NCBI GenBank assembly: GCA_943737045.1
Contig: CALSFV010000206.1
Span: 1,521,501 to 1,585,500, forward strand
Reading direction: 5' to 3'
Source of the DNA: Parapristionchus giblindavisi
Taxonomy: Eukaryota > Nematoda > Chromadorea > Rhabditida > Diplogasteridae
DNA length: 64,000 bases
In this document: in pieces, positions 34,554 to 46,641 of the stretch
Layout of the letters: each line of letters starts with the position of its first letter
Numbering within the stretch: the stretch's first letter is position 1
The notes under the pieces: generated by a model
The model's database searches: none
What the model was told of the DNA's origin: nothing
The model's input: the letters and a program-made list of their open reading frames with translations, nothing else
Made by a program: the position numbers and the translations under genes

Positions 34554-36856
34554 AGTGCAGTCACGATGGCTTTTTTTCTTTCTCAAAGATGAAGGGAATT
34601 CGACAGAAATAGACGAGGAAAGCTTAGTTAGAGTGTATTACCAAGAGCCACAAGGAAATCTTCCCATGAGATAATCATGTCATACTAATAGATTGTGTCA
34701 GAATTAACTGTGTTTTTTTGGTTCGAACTTTTGCCGTCTTTTGTGATAACGCCTCATGTCTCGCGAAACCGCACACATACAACACTCCCTCCCTCTGTCA
34801 CTCCCCGAGATATCAGTCAGTCTACTATCCGCCAGTTGCGAATAAACAACATGTTCTTCTTTTCTTTTTCTCTCTGGTCTCAAAGTCCCTCATAGTCGAA
34901 GGCGCATAGCTGAAGTTTGCCACTCGGATCCCCTTCTGATACAACGGTGGAAGGAGCTGATGACGTTTGTGCTGGCACTCTCTACATGCCTTGAAAGTTG
35001 TACTTTCAATGCGCATAGTGAGCTTTAAACATATCGGAAATCAATATCAGATATGTCTTTCGATTCGTGCGATGAATCTCGACCATTCTATGCAGAATGA
35101 AATGGGTTGAAAATGACTTCAAATCATCAGAAAATTTCCGAGGGGGGTGAACCGTACGAACGCATTAACGTATTTTTTCTCGCAAACCCCTCATTAGAAA
35201 GCGCATGCAAAACATAATAACTTACTGCAAGAAGAGCACCTCGTTTCCCTCAATTTTTGAGTTACAGGGTGGGCATTAATTATTGTGACACATTATTATT
35301 AGGGTGGTGGGAACGAATCACGGATGATTTTCCCCTTGGCCCTTCTATCTCGGTTGTCCGAAGAGAGACTCTATACAGCCTCTCTCTCGCACGGGAGAGT
35401 GATCAACGGGCCAATGAGTTGGAATGAGAGTGAGAATTTCGGGCCGAACCTATTTTCTGGACTCTTAGTAATCGTACTGATATGATTAAAATATCATTGG
35501 ATTTATGTTTTTGAGATCTTTTAGGCTATAGTAGAAACAAGTTAATTATGAATTTTTGAAATTTCGTTTTTTTTCATAGTGAAATGACTAATTCGTGCGG
35601 AAAGGTAAGTTGAAAAGTGTAAGTTGAAAATTCATTTATTATTATTATTAGCATTATTATTATTATGACATCGGGAATACCAATAAAAAAGGGGAAAAGC
35701 GATTCAACGGGCCAATACAATGAAACATCGGATGGTTAATATATTATTAGGTTGTAGCACAAGTTCTTTTGAATTTAGAGGCGCACATTCAAGTTAAATG
35801 TAGAGTCCCACGAATATTTTGGTGAACAAACTGTGAAGACAGTGTTGGATAATGACAATGAAATAGCGAAAGTTATTCTGCATAACATACATATATTATA
35901 GCCGATATGTTACGCAGTTGCATAGACATTCTAGGGCCTCCATCTTTAAATTATCTTTGTTTATCGACCACACTGGGGATGGATATATTTGCTGTTGTAG
36001 TCAATGATTCCCTGTTATATTCCAGCCACACCGTGGCACACTACTTTTGGTAGGACGTGGGTTATTGTGCAAACTGTGATGCCAACCACGTTTCGACATC
36101 TTCTTTGTTCTTATAATTTTCATTTAATAAAGTAAGTGGGAGGCCTGAACTAACAATAAAGGCACAATCCGAAAGAGTAAGGACCGGAGAGTAAGGAGGA
36201 GCAGGACGTGCCCGATTATATCAGTAACCTCAACTATTCGCATGCGATACAATGGTTCCTTTCGCACTTCTTTCAACATAGAGTCTATACATTATCTGAT
36301 GTTTTCATGTTTAGTGTTTGGTTCTAAGTTCTATCCTTTTCAAATGCACTGGCTAATGCACACTGTTATTCCGTCTTCAGAGTCACGTAATATCCTACGT
36401 CCCCCACTCATTGCTATAATGAGCGTCTGAAACGGGGACGCAGGTACTAAACCCCTGGTCGTGTAAACCAAATACTAAAGAGGGGATAAAGGTATTATTT
36501 ATCTACAGGTACAATAAACATATAAGAAACTCCTCCTAACCTTCGATACCTAGGCATGGGGCAAGAAAGTGGGGTTTACTAATTAAGGAAAAGAAAGTAA
36601 GAAACAAAACTAAAGCGACCTCTCCCCATCTTAGCCTGATCTCTCTCTAAAGGGAGGTAGTCCAAAGACCACGCCTCTGATGAAAAGAGGGAGAGGTAGA
36701 GAAAGATCAGTCAAAGAAGGGAGATGACTAATATTGTGAGAGTGAATAGACGGGGATGTAACGGTCATAAATATTAGTGTTTCCGATCATGATTTAAGTT
36801 TCAAGTCAATCGGATAATTTTAAGTCTAAATATGAAGTCCAAAATGGATTGTTACC

Positions 36857-37048
36857 ATAGGTGGGCGCGTGAAAACGAATTATTTTTGCGCACAGCCTTG
36901 CCTTCCCTTTCTGGGCCTTGCGCATAGCTTTACCTCGCAAAAATTGGAAAATTTCGAGTCAAATCGGCTAAAAAATGGCCATGCGCATAGCCTTGCCATA
37001 CAATTTCCCGGTTTGCGCACAGCCTTTCCCCCAGCGTGCCCACGTATG
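36857..37048. repeat. ATAGGTGGGCGCG MITE, nested in mariner
   Basis: Element of about 190 bp from ATAGGTGGGCGCGTGAAAAC to CAGCGTGCCCACGTAT, with repeated GCGCACAGCC and GCGCATAGC. A closely related complete copy lies at 55548-55738 and an inverted partial one at 23375-23509. It interrupts the upstream end of the mariner transposase. Confidence 0.8.
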
Positions 37049-37050
37049 AT

Positions 37051-37560
37051 TGTTACCGTGCGAGGGCGCGGCATGAGCGTAACCGCCATATCGAAAGCAG
37101 TTGGCGTTCTCGAACAAAAGGTCTACCGGACGCTGGCGAGGCACAGGGAGACTGGAGAGATACTGGACCATATTGGGAGATAAATAAAGCCCAAGGTGGT
37201 CACGCCGAAGATCGTCGTGGCTGTGAAAAACAGAATCGGCCGAATTCCGCAGCACTTGGATATAGAAGCTGGCTCGGGACTTCAAGATGGGTCCCGACTC
37301 AATGGGGAAAGTGGTGAACGTGAAGCTGAATATAACTCCGTACCGTGTAAAAAAAAGCGGCCATCCTCAGGGGAAGAATCAGGAGATGTGCCTAAACTTC
37401 TTTTTTGTGTCGCTTTGTCCTTGCTCGCACGCACCCATGAAGTAATGGTTTTAACCGGAATGTGCGCCTTCGTAAGGCACACCTGATTTTTCTGAACCGG
37501 GGCGACAAGATCAAGAAGGAGTGCTACTTAGAGAAGATAGTCAAGGACGCTCCAACCAAC
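37051..37560 (+). pseudogene. Tc1/mariner transposase remnant
   Basis: Pieces in three frames give a recognisable order. First is a helix-turn-helix (VTAISKAVGV ... VYRTLARHRETGEI), then KPKVVTPKIVVAVKNRIGR, then LNITPYRVKK, and finally LNRGDKIKKECYLEKIVKD, which matches the usual region near the last catalytic acidic residue of mariner transposases. The central catalytic portion is missing. Multiple frameshifts and stops make it non-functional. Confidence 0.7.
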
Positions 37561-38430
37561 CAATTCAATCCAATCTTTTTATATATATTTGAACGCAACT
37601 CGATTTAAAAAAAATACTTCGTTTTATTTGCGGTGTCATAATAATTAATGCCCACCCTGTTTTTGCTTTTCAGAGGCATTTTCATGACCACTGGTTTGTT
37701 TAGATCGAAAGAGCTCGAAAAAGGAGCGGAAATCACTCTTGTTTCACTTTTCCGCTAAAACGCACCAGAAGCAAAGAATTCGAGCTCAAAGTTAGGAATT
37801 CACTTTACCAAACTGGTGTAGGAAGCTCCAAAATGAAAATTGCATACTGAGACTTAGGGAGATGGTAGGACATGCATAGGGATGTCCAAAAATTGTCCTA
37901 GCTCATTTCACCATCTTCGATCTACTCTCGTGACAAGCATGATTTAATGTGCATGCAACTTGTACATTTTCATATATTACTTTATCAAACTAGAAATTCA
38001 CTAAAATTTGCTTTTTTGTCATCGAAAATGAGCATTTTCAAGCGAACATTTGAACAACGTTTTCCAGATTTTCATGAATTTTGAAATTTCTGAACACTGC
38101 ATTAAAAATCAAACAATAAAGAGAATCCTGTAAAGCGTACCTCATGAAGAGACGCGAGCAGCGGTCGGATGTTTCGATCCTTGCCCTTTTATCTTGTCGC
38201 CGATCTACAATCAATCAATCGCATCATAACCAATAAGATTAAAATTCAAACTTTCAATAATAACCAGTATCCCATCTATGACATTGCCGTATTTCAATTA
38301 ATCAATACTACCATATAATCTACCGTATTCTAAATAATCAATACCTCCTACTGTGCCCTAATCAATCATCTACCTTAACTTATGTAACGCAACATCCGTG
38401 GTGTATGCAAACTTTTGTAATTCTATAATA

Positions 38431-38940
38431 TTAGGTTGGTGCAGAAGTCATTGCCACTTTTTGATAGGCACATATCTCGTGACCGGTGTGTTTACTAACT
38501 TTGCGGTGGTAGGTGGCCAACAACAATTGCCACCCTTCATAATTTACAGTATTGATGAATTCCCCCTTAAGTGCGTGTCAATAATAGCCCATCTGCGCCA
38601 TTTTCAACTTTACCTCTCATTTTCTCAAGCCACAATGCGCGATGTAGAATGCCAGTTGGCCAATGTATAGCCGACCATGCACTCACACTACAATATCATA
38701 CGCAATTGGTAGCACCAGCTTTGAGGATGAGGAGAGGTCGGGATGGTTATTTGGACATATTGCGGGAGCTACTGGACAAATATCCATTCCAAAGTACAAG
38801 GGGTATGACAAACACTCATGGTGTTGAACATTCCACTGTAGCTCGGAACCAAGCAAAGTCAAGAAGTATGGTCGTTTTGTTCCCCACAAATTGCCACAAT
38901 TTGACTGTTGAGTGGGTGCTTCCGTAAATCTTCTCACTCT
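38431..38940 (+). pseudogene. Mariner remnant with TTAGGTTGGTGCA terminus
   Basis: Begins with TTAGGTTGGTGCAGAAGT, close to the terminal repeat of cecropia-type mariners. Further on, 38730-38930 encodes LLDKYPFQSTRGMTNTHGV and HSTVARNQAK, matching the second helix-turn-helix of mariner transposases. Frames are broken and the catalytic domain is absent. Confidence 0.65.
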
Positions 38941-39684
38941 CCACAATGGAACACGTTGACTAGATCATCTGTGACCGTATGCGGATCATTGGGGTTTTAT
39001 TTTTGTTGAAAATAGTTTTACATGAGAATGTTATCCCAGTAAATGATTGTTTTCCAGAGGCCGTATCCATGAACGTTTGTCGGACTTTGCCGGTATCCAA
39101 GAAACCCTTTTCACCTTGGCAAACGTTTGCCGACAAATGAAGGCGCATTTGATGCGCGCAAATAGTAATCGATTATTAATCATTTTGATTGGCTTGGTTT
39201 CTTTTATTTTTCTCATCGCAATTCTTTCAATTATATTTTTTTCATCGTTGCTGATGTCTTGCGAAAGTGAAAACATTTGAAGAAATGCTCTAAAATATAA
39301 TAAATTACTGGTATGCACAACACAACAAATTTATCGAAAAAAAGATATATTTATCCAACAATAGATATATTCACATACCAATGCGAGAATTGATACGCTA
39401 TGTTTGACTCAATTTCATTGAAGGAAAAGTCATCTTCTTTGAAGAGATAGAACCAATTATACGAGTAGTGAAAATTATCTGCGATGAGCAGTGGAAATAG
39501 AAAAAAATAGACAAAGACTTTCCCGCAAACCTAATACTTCCAATGACTACACGTTAGGTCAATCATAACAAAGAATGTACAATAAGCCGGGAAATGTACT
39601 ACTACGCTATTAAGAAACATCACGGCATGATTTTTTTCTGATGTGCACGGTATGATTTGTGGTGTACCACGCCATAAATATTGA

Positions 39685-39880
39685 GCGTATAAAACTCACT
39701 TGTTTTATTTCAACGGAGCGTGCGCAAAGACTATTTCCTGTTTCGCATAGTTCAGAAACTATGCCGATCTCTTTTAAATATAAAATCAGCGTGACAAAGG
39801 TCAGACGGGTTAGGTGAATTTTTTAAGGAGGGATAATCGAGAGTTAGGCGAGAGAGTGCAACTGTGTGTAAATGCCCGTT
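39685..39880. repeat. Dispersed repeat, copy 3, inverted
   Basis: Inverted relative of 19990-20215 and 29790-29975 (TATTTCCTGTTT...CCGATCTCTTTTA). Confidence 0.65.
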
Positions 39881-40410
39881 GTCTTGGTGTTTAGGTACAG
39901 TTTGTCATTTTCTTATGCAAGTACATTTTATACGGACAATATCGAAATACCCGTTTCACTCTTCAATCCCTGTCTTTCCTATCTCAACTACCTCTCGCTC
40001 AATCCCTTCTGGATATCGCCGCGCTCCTTTTTATCTCGCGTAATGCTTTCCTTTCGTACGAGCGCTGTTGAAAAGGAAGAAAAAAATCGCATACCCTAAT
40101 GGTAACTCGTGTGGCTGTCCATTCAGAGTGATCGCAAGTTGGGGCCGTCCGCAATCTCTCTTTCACCCATATTGTACGCTCTGAACTAACGTGACAACGC
40201 TCCTCCCAATACCGCTAGAACGACTAAGGCAGAGCTAGCGGGACTGTCCCACCACACGAACTTACCAGGCCTTGACCTATTTAATTATCACCTTTTCTCG
40301 GCGCTAAATCACTTCCAGAAATTACAGAGGTTCAAAGATCGAACCACTATCTAGGCCGTACTCGGCAACTATTTCAAGAATCAGCCACTGTCCTACAATC
40401 ACAAAGGGAT

Positions 40411-40938
40411 CTTTAAAGAAGGGGACCCACGAGATTTGGGTTACGCTATTGACATGAAGAACGTGTGACATAGGAAGTGACATTCTGTTCTATATTAGAT
40501 TTGACTGGATGAACGCGTAGAGCGTGTGACTCATGGCGCACTAAAAAAATAGTGGGAAACCGAAAATTTGAATTCGCGCCCGCGAATTCAAATTTCTTGT
40601 TTCCATTTTCGGTTTTCCAGTGTACATTTTTAGACCCTGGAAAGTCGCCGTTTTCCATTTTCCACTATTTTTAGTGCGCCATCAGTGGTTAGTAGTCAGC
40701 GCTTGTAACAGCGCCACACGGGTTCGATTCCCGTTTGCAATTTTCTATACATTTGTTCTTCAATTTCAAAAACTCGCGCCTTTCCCTGGGCATATCAATG
40801 AACTTTAAGTCCGAATTACGGTATTATGGGGCATGCAAAATTTTAGAGAAAATTGTTTTTGTATACAAGGAGATGTGATCAATAGTTCTGTCTGGCCAGT
40901 TTAGTCACGAAAAAACTCGTGGGTCCCCTTCTTTAAAC
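40411..40938. repeat. TIR element TTTAAAGAAGGGGACCCACG
   Basis: A 22-bp terminal inverted repeat is perfect at 40411-40433 and 40916-40938. Inside is another palindrome (40532-40684, TGGCGCACTAAAAAAATAGT with its complement) followed directly by a tRNA-like sequence. Sequence like the inner palindrome occurs at about 60960-61170 and 50570-50615. Confidence 0.75.
40684..40742 (+). ncRNA. tRNA-like sequence inside TIR element
   Basis: AGTGGTTAGTAGTCAGCGC (A-box-like) and GGGTTCGATTCCCG (T-arm with a closed 5-bp stem) flank a plausible anticodon arm around CTTGTAACAGC. The acceptor stem does not close. Confidence 0.5.
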
Positions 40939-42024
40939 AGACAGATAGATGGGAGAAGATGATCAATGCGAATGGAGTATATTTCTAAAATCCATCATGT
41001 TTTGTTAAAATGTTGTGATATTTTTTGGAAACTGAAAGAGATGCGTGATTTATGATTTCACCATAATTTTTTTGGAAAATAAAAAAATAATTAAAAGCTA
41101 GCGATCGAAAATTCAATGTGAGTGATTTCAAAGTGATTTTTTATCATTTCATTTCCTTTTCACAATTTAGTTGATAATTTGATTGTGTGCTCCTAAATTC
41201 AAAAATATTTACGACACGAGCTAATATAATAATAGCCAATGAACATTACACATTCCCTCATACATACGTTTTTCAGCACAGGATATAAAGGCATGATGTG
41301 ACACGAATAAAGCTTCATCTCGTTTTATTGAGATAATAAAAATCGAAAAAATCAGCAAAATTGGAATCAAAAGGGGAAGATCTATCACAAAATATGCGGA
41401 CGACGCGAGACTGAATCGCACGATCATTTTAATCCAGGCTGAAAATTGTACTTGAGAAAAAAAAAGAAAAATAAAGAAAAATAAACGAAAAAAGTGAAAA
41501 AGAAGGGAACGGCAAACAGTCCGGCAAACACAAAAGTCAAGGGGTACCCTTGACTTTAGCTTTTGCCACGGCAAACGTGTTTGTCGACAAAAGAAATGTT
41601 CATGGATACGGCAAACACTCTTTGCCGGCAAAAGGGTTTGCCGGTGGCTTCGGTAAACGCTTTTGCCGTGGCAAATGCTTTCATGGATACGGCCTCAGGA
41701 TACCGCTTTTTACGTATGCATGGAGCAAAGCAAATATTCTCAAGGAAAAAAAGGAAGTTAAAAATGACTATTTTTAAGCGAAAATAACGAATTTTCTTAA
41801 TCAACCCACCCTATTTATATAAAATAAACTGCAAGACACCGAAAATGTGTGCTGGAAATAGGAATCTTATACTCAAAGAACAGAAACAAAGCTGTTGGTC
41901 TGCAACACCAAACATTTTTATACACGACCCAATTCAACTAAAGCATAAATGAAACAATACGATGCCTTTCTAACTCCCATCATACACGAACTAACACTTC
42001 TTGGCTACGTTTGGATGGAATCAA

Positions 42025-44439
42025 TCAATAAATCAATAGCAGAACCTTAGCAGCGATCTGCTCCTTGGATACAACTACCGTATCCTCCACCCTAGCCCGA
42101 GGTCGTATCGTATCAGCAGCCAGAACATTCGCTCCCACGATACCAATGCTGAGTGAGAGACCTCCATCCTGAAAGTAATCAGTTCTTCTTGCATTGACCC
42201 TCACTTCATCAGAATATTGCGTCGGTAAATCCAGGCACATTCAGGTTCCAAACTTCCCTGTGTTGAGAGTTCTTCTTATGCTATTTATTATATTACTCTT
42301 TTATTTCGACTGTCCCGTTCATACGAGAGCATAAATTGATTAAATGCAAATGATTGCGGATTCGTCTATCCCACGCGATAACCATCATTTAATGAATGTA
42401 ACAAATTAATGAGAGATTAATGAAAGTAGCAAATATTATTCCATAACGCAAAGTACTGCCGATACTATCAGTCAATAAATTAATCAATACCTGTATGAAT
42501 GGATCGATAAAGCAGTCAGGCAATGGTACTCTCTACTCTTTTCCTTCTACCAGAATGAATTCCAGTCGCTGTTGTGCAGCTTGTGCTTGATTTCTGATCT
42601 GTAAAGAATCGATATAGTGTCAATCAATAAATCGAAAAGGAGTCAATCATATACATTTCAATTTATTCTCTATTTATTTCGGTCAAATTGCCTCATTTTG
42701 TTCAGTTACTTCTATCCATTACAATGTATCATTCATTTGAGAACAACAATACATGAAAAAGAACTTTCAAAGTTCTAGATCAATCAATCATCAATCAATC
42801 AATAAATTAATCAATAATATACCTTTGCGATAGTCTTCAGTGCCATGTCAAATCTGTTCAGTGATGCGTCAAGTTGATTGAACCTATAATACAACGCGGT
42901 AAGTAAGCGTTGGGCTACTCCAGCTATTCGAAAGTTAAATTTAGATGGGCAGTCAGATTCGAGTTTCAAGACGAACAAGAATAAGAGAAAGTTAGCATAG
43001 TATAGTTAGGATAGTAAGAGAAAGATAACTCAAACATATAAACTAGTAAATAAAATCAATAAATCAATACTTACGGATTGGATACTGTCTGTTTGGCCGG
43101 CGGGGGAGGTGTACTGTACTACTACTTCGTATGAATGAATAGATGCCATCGTGATATGATTATTTATGTAAATGAAGCTCCAGGTGACGTCACAAACTGA
43201 AAGTTGAACAAATCGATCGATAAAATGAACACAAATACCGTAATCATCTGACATATAAAGAATGAGCAACGTGCAGTGATCAATAAAAACTGTGCCCATC
43301 TCTACCGTACCTCAGCTCACGATTCGATTCTCTCGAATAGATTAGCCAGCAGTAGCACATCATCGGGACGCTCGAGCAGTTCTTCAAAGTGCCAATCGAT
43401 AGCTGCGAGACATGCGAGTGAACACAACCACAGACATACAGACTTGCGCTGTGTGAAGGATATGTCGTCTGCAATCAATCAATACTTGTCGAGACTACGG
43501 TACGCCATAATCAATCAATAAGCATGTCATCTACAGTAGCCTACCGTTCCCAAACTGTTTCTTTATCAACAGATCCGTATCTCCCTCCATATTCACTGCT
43601 TGCTGTGCGAACTGAATCACAAACGCTCGAATCTCTTCTGAAATAAATTAACTCCAGTCTAAATATCGATCGATATTGCATTGCCCAAAGCTACCGTACC
43701 CTTCTGTTCTTTTTTCTTATTCGGTTCATTCAATAGCTTCTTGAGCGTTGCTCCATTCACGAAATGATCTAACCAATCATCCTTGGGGGCCGCCCATAGT
43801 TCATGGACACTTCGGCCCTGCACATCCATAGATTACAGTATCTTCACACTTCTACTCGATACGTTAATCTGAAAATATCTAGCGGGAATATTTCCCTAGT
43901 AAAAATTCCCTTATCTATAAGGGATTCTGAATAAATAAGGGAATTATTCCCTAAGGGAAGTGCAGTTATGAAACTTCCCTAAGGGAATTTTCTGTGAGTG
44001 TACCCCTTCCCATTTACATGTCCACAATCATCAAATCAATAAAAAAATTTTTTAAACAATCAATAATCTTGCCATCGTACACGTGTAAGGGCACACTGAA
44101 CGTGCCGAAGTTCATGTGCTTCACGTACGTCGTGTAGTCCACGGGCTCCTGAAACATTAACATCATCTTATGCAAGTTCAAAAGTTTCAAAGTGGAAGGA
44201 AAGGCAGCGAAAATTCCCCTCGTTTCATAAACTCTCTCGCTTCTTTTTCTTTTCTTTTCGGGACTTTTGAAGACCACTTCAATCTATACACAGACGGCGA
44301 AACAGCTATACAATGAAAAATAGCGGCAGTAGTAAAAATTCAATAAATCAATCTTTATTAGGCTCACATATTGGATAATATAGATAGCTGATCGATAATG
44401 AGCCGTTGCTACTTTCTCTTTGCCGAAGAAGAAAAACAT
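42025..44439 (-). CDS. Unrecognised 9-exon gene
   Basis: A phase-consistent chain of nine exons: 44368-44439, 44233-44283, 44083-44148, 43700-43817, 43545-43637, 43321-43468, 42823-42883, 42551-42598 and 42025-42168. It gives about 266 aa from MFFFFGKEKVATAHYR to a stop. Features include a basic KKRKR stretch, the segment SVHELWAAPKDDWLDHFVNG, a helical region CLWLCSLACLAAIDWHFEEL and a coiled-coil-like FNQLDASLNRFDMALKTIAK. Introns are filled with ATCAATCAAT strings. Spacing of hydrophobic residues in exons 4-6 loosely recalls the N-terminus of Integrator subunit 8, but I would not name it on that. The exon 3/4 junction and the 3' end are uncertain. A candidate extra exon (43075-43149, MASIHSYEVV) fits no phase. 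Confidence 0.5.
43880..44003. repeat. Partial AGGGAATT...CTGTGAGTGTA element
   Basis: The right half of the element seen complete at 53740-54200. It repeats CTAAGGGAA / TTCCCTTA words and ends AATTTTCTGTGAGTGTA. It lies just outside exon 4 of the minus-strand gene. Confidence 0.7.
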
Positions 44440-45640
44440 GATTCAATGATAATAGTTCAAAAGCTATGAAAGGAAAAGAAAATCAGAGAAGAACTTACTG
44501 ATATGACTTCAAGAAACAATTTTCCTGTTAATGATGAAGACGGAGCTCTAAGTGAATCCAGCAAGCCATCGGCTACCACTTCTTAAGTCCCAAAGACGTG
44601 AAATCGGTAGTGGAAGAGATAAAGCACAAGGCAAATGTAGACATGGTGGACTTGACTGAAACACGATCGATTTAGTGGCGACCAAACATCAAGACTATCA
44701 AGACCACAAAGTAAGTGCTTGTCGAAAATTGTCCACCGGATAACTATCCGACGGACATTTAACGGCCGCAATTTGGGCGATATGGACACATTAGTGGATG
44801 CGAATACAGAAAGGTAGCGCTTACCAAAATTGACTTGGGACAACGGAAAGCCATTCCTTTGAAGTTAAATAAGCATAGGTACATCTGCCGGTAGTCATAA
44901 TTTGACCTTCTGAAATGGTTGAGTCAATTAAACATAGAGAAAAGTACACGTCGTAGGCTGCAACTGATAAATAGTAGTTTTAAAAGTGCAAAAATAAATG
45001 TCATGAAACGATGAATAAGTAAAATATGCAAAAAAAGATAAATATGACATTAGAATCGCAATTAGGCGAAATGGCAGAGCAGGCAGAGAAGCAGAGTACT
45101 CTAGAGTATTTGGCATTTTGCCAAGTTTCGCGAACTACCGCCAAAGTTTTTCGTATTCAAAATGTAATCTTTGCTCGTCCTCTTTCGGCTTTCCCCAAAT
45201 CTACTGCACACTGTTGTATTTACGTAATTTTCTGCATGTGTGTTCGCGTGGTGTGTGTGAAGGAGCTGTAACCGAATATTTTTGAATTTTCGAAGTGTGG
45301 TTGAATTTTAATTTAGATTAGTCGTTTTACTTATTTTATTGTAGGATATTGAGGTTGTTAGAAAGGTTAATTTAATGACCTGTGCGCGCGTCTAGAGTAA
45401 GAGTTGCTTTGGGACCATATTGCCTGTTTGCTGTTATTCCGTGAGCGTGTCTTGTTGTTTATGCGTATTTTTCTTTATTTTTTTTACCTGCACCTGCCCG
45501 GTTGAAATATTAATAATCATTTTTCATGAAATTTCAGTGTGACTCAGAGGAAGAGTGAACGCCCATACTCCGTTCCAAATCGTCCTCTGTTGTATCAGGT
45601 TAATAATTTATTTACTTATCCACTTTTATGTTTCTTTTAA

Positions 45641-45674
<34 letters not shown>

Positions 45675-46641
45675 GTTATTATTGTTATTATTATTGTTAT
45701 TATTATTCTCATTATTATTATTCTTCGTCTTGCTCTTCTTATTCTTAATATCATTATTCATATATATTCATTCATATCCTTACATCCATTTGCGCTCATA
45801 TTTATTGCGCCGCTCATAATTATTCTTATATTCATTATCATTGTTCATTCATTCATCCATCCATTCATTCATTCATTTTGTGTGTGCTTTTAGAGTTGAG
45901 TTGAGTTGAGTAAGTGAGTAAGAGTTGTTTTGGGAGCATATTGTATATCTGCTGTTTTTCTGTGAGCATATCTTGCATGCATCTAATCAATAATAATACT
46001 GATTTGGGTTCTGTGTTGCATAGTGATACTTTTATATGATATACTTTTTTTTTAATTATTGATAATTTTTTTTCAGATGAATGTTTGGTATAAATAGATT
46101 TTTTTAAACTTCTAATTAGAATCTAACAATCATTAGATGCAAAACGATTTGCCTTAGTCAGAAGCTGTGTTACGTTAACTTGCTCACTATGTTTAAGTTA
46201 ATTTAAGTATCCACAATAGTTAACGTCGTCACCGACGTATTGTTGGTTTTTCATATAATTACAGTGAATGCATCATAACGTCCAGGTTTATTGATATTAA
46301 GTCCTAATATCCCCATTGCAGATCTTCTTCTCTTCTCAAAGTGTAGCTGATCTATCTGCCCAACTATAGCTGATCCATCTCCTCGCAATGGGTGTGTATG
46401 ATTTTATTGACTTCATCCTTAATGCACTTAGTACTTAGCGTCTAGTGGACTTCTCGCGATTGAAAAGTGCCAACAATAAGTGTGCGCAAAAAATAATTCA
46501 ATAAATCCAAACTCACACATTATCTAATTTGATGCATAGCGATTTTTCTGAGCTGTCGGACGAGGCTTGGTCTTTCCCACAATGATACTGTCCACTCTAG
46601 TGATAATTATGCATTTTACAGAAGCCCGAAGCGGGAATGAA
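44440..46641. other. Intergenic between divergent genes
   Basis: No gene supported. It contains a (TTA)n microsatellite (45636-45725) and an ATTC/ATCC run (45840-45880). A short open stretch LGDMDTLVDANTER (about 44775-44815, plus) followed by GTAGCG could be an exon fragment but connects to nothing. Confidence 0.45.
45636..45725. repeat. (TTA)n microsatellite
   Basis: About 30 TTA/TTG units with few interruptions. Similar shorter runs are at 27200-27235, 35640-35670 and 57845-57885. Confidence 0.9.

Larger units (their letters stand above)
35272..37661. mobile_element. Decayed Tc1/mariner element
   Basis: Terminal inverted repeats CAGGGTGGGCATTAATTATT and AATAATTAATGCCCACCCTG bound the segment, which splits the arm of the larger foldback at a TTA. 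The inside carries transposase remnants (37051-37560), a 190-bp MITE (36857-37048), and unrelated dispersed sequence at 35680-36800. There is no intact frame. Confidence 0.75.
32166..37925. mobile_element. Nested foldback element, about 5.8 kb
   Basis: The outer arms are interrupted. The left arm runs about 32166-32230 and 33432-33795, and the right arm about 35080-35271 and 37662-37925. Paired blocks include GCAAAAATGGTGAAATGA with its complement, ATGCAATTTTCATTTTGGAA with AATGAAAATTGCAT, and the GAGGAAAAGGAGGTGCTCTT region. The left arm is split by a tRNA-bearing palindrome (32230-33432), the right arm by a decayed mariner (35272-37661), and the centre by two further MITEs. A fragment of the same terminus is at about 47000-47115. 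No transposase belongs to the outer element. Confidence 0.7.

Noticed and set aside
36869..37089. Open frames across the 190-bp MITE in the mariner
   Set aside because: Frames run through a repeat also present at 23.4 and 55.6 kb. Only the helix-turn-helix part after 37051 is coding-derived.
40684..40742. A functional tRNA gene
   Set aside because: The T-arm is good, but the acceptor stem does not close and it lies inside an inverted-repeat element.
43075..43149. Exon-like MASIHSYEVVVQYTSPAGQT with a good donor
   Set aside because: It fits no reading phase between its neighbours, while the flanking exons join in phase without it. It may be an alternative or spurious exon.
44583..44843. 86-codon minus-strand frame
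   Set aside because: No splice-consistent neighbours and no recognisable motif. The plus strand there shows fragmentary open stretches of equal quality.
45555..45893. 112-codon hydrophobic open frame
   Set aside because: It is generated by (TTA)n and (ATTC)n repeats, so the apparent membrane segment is an artefact.
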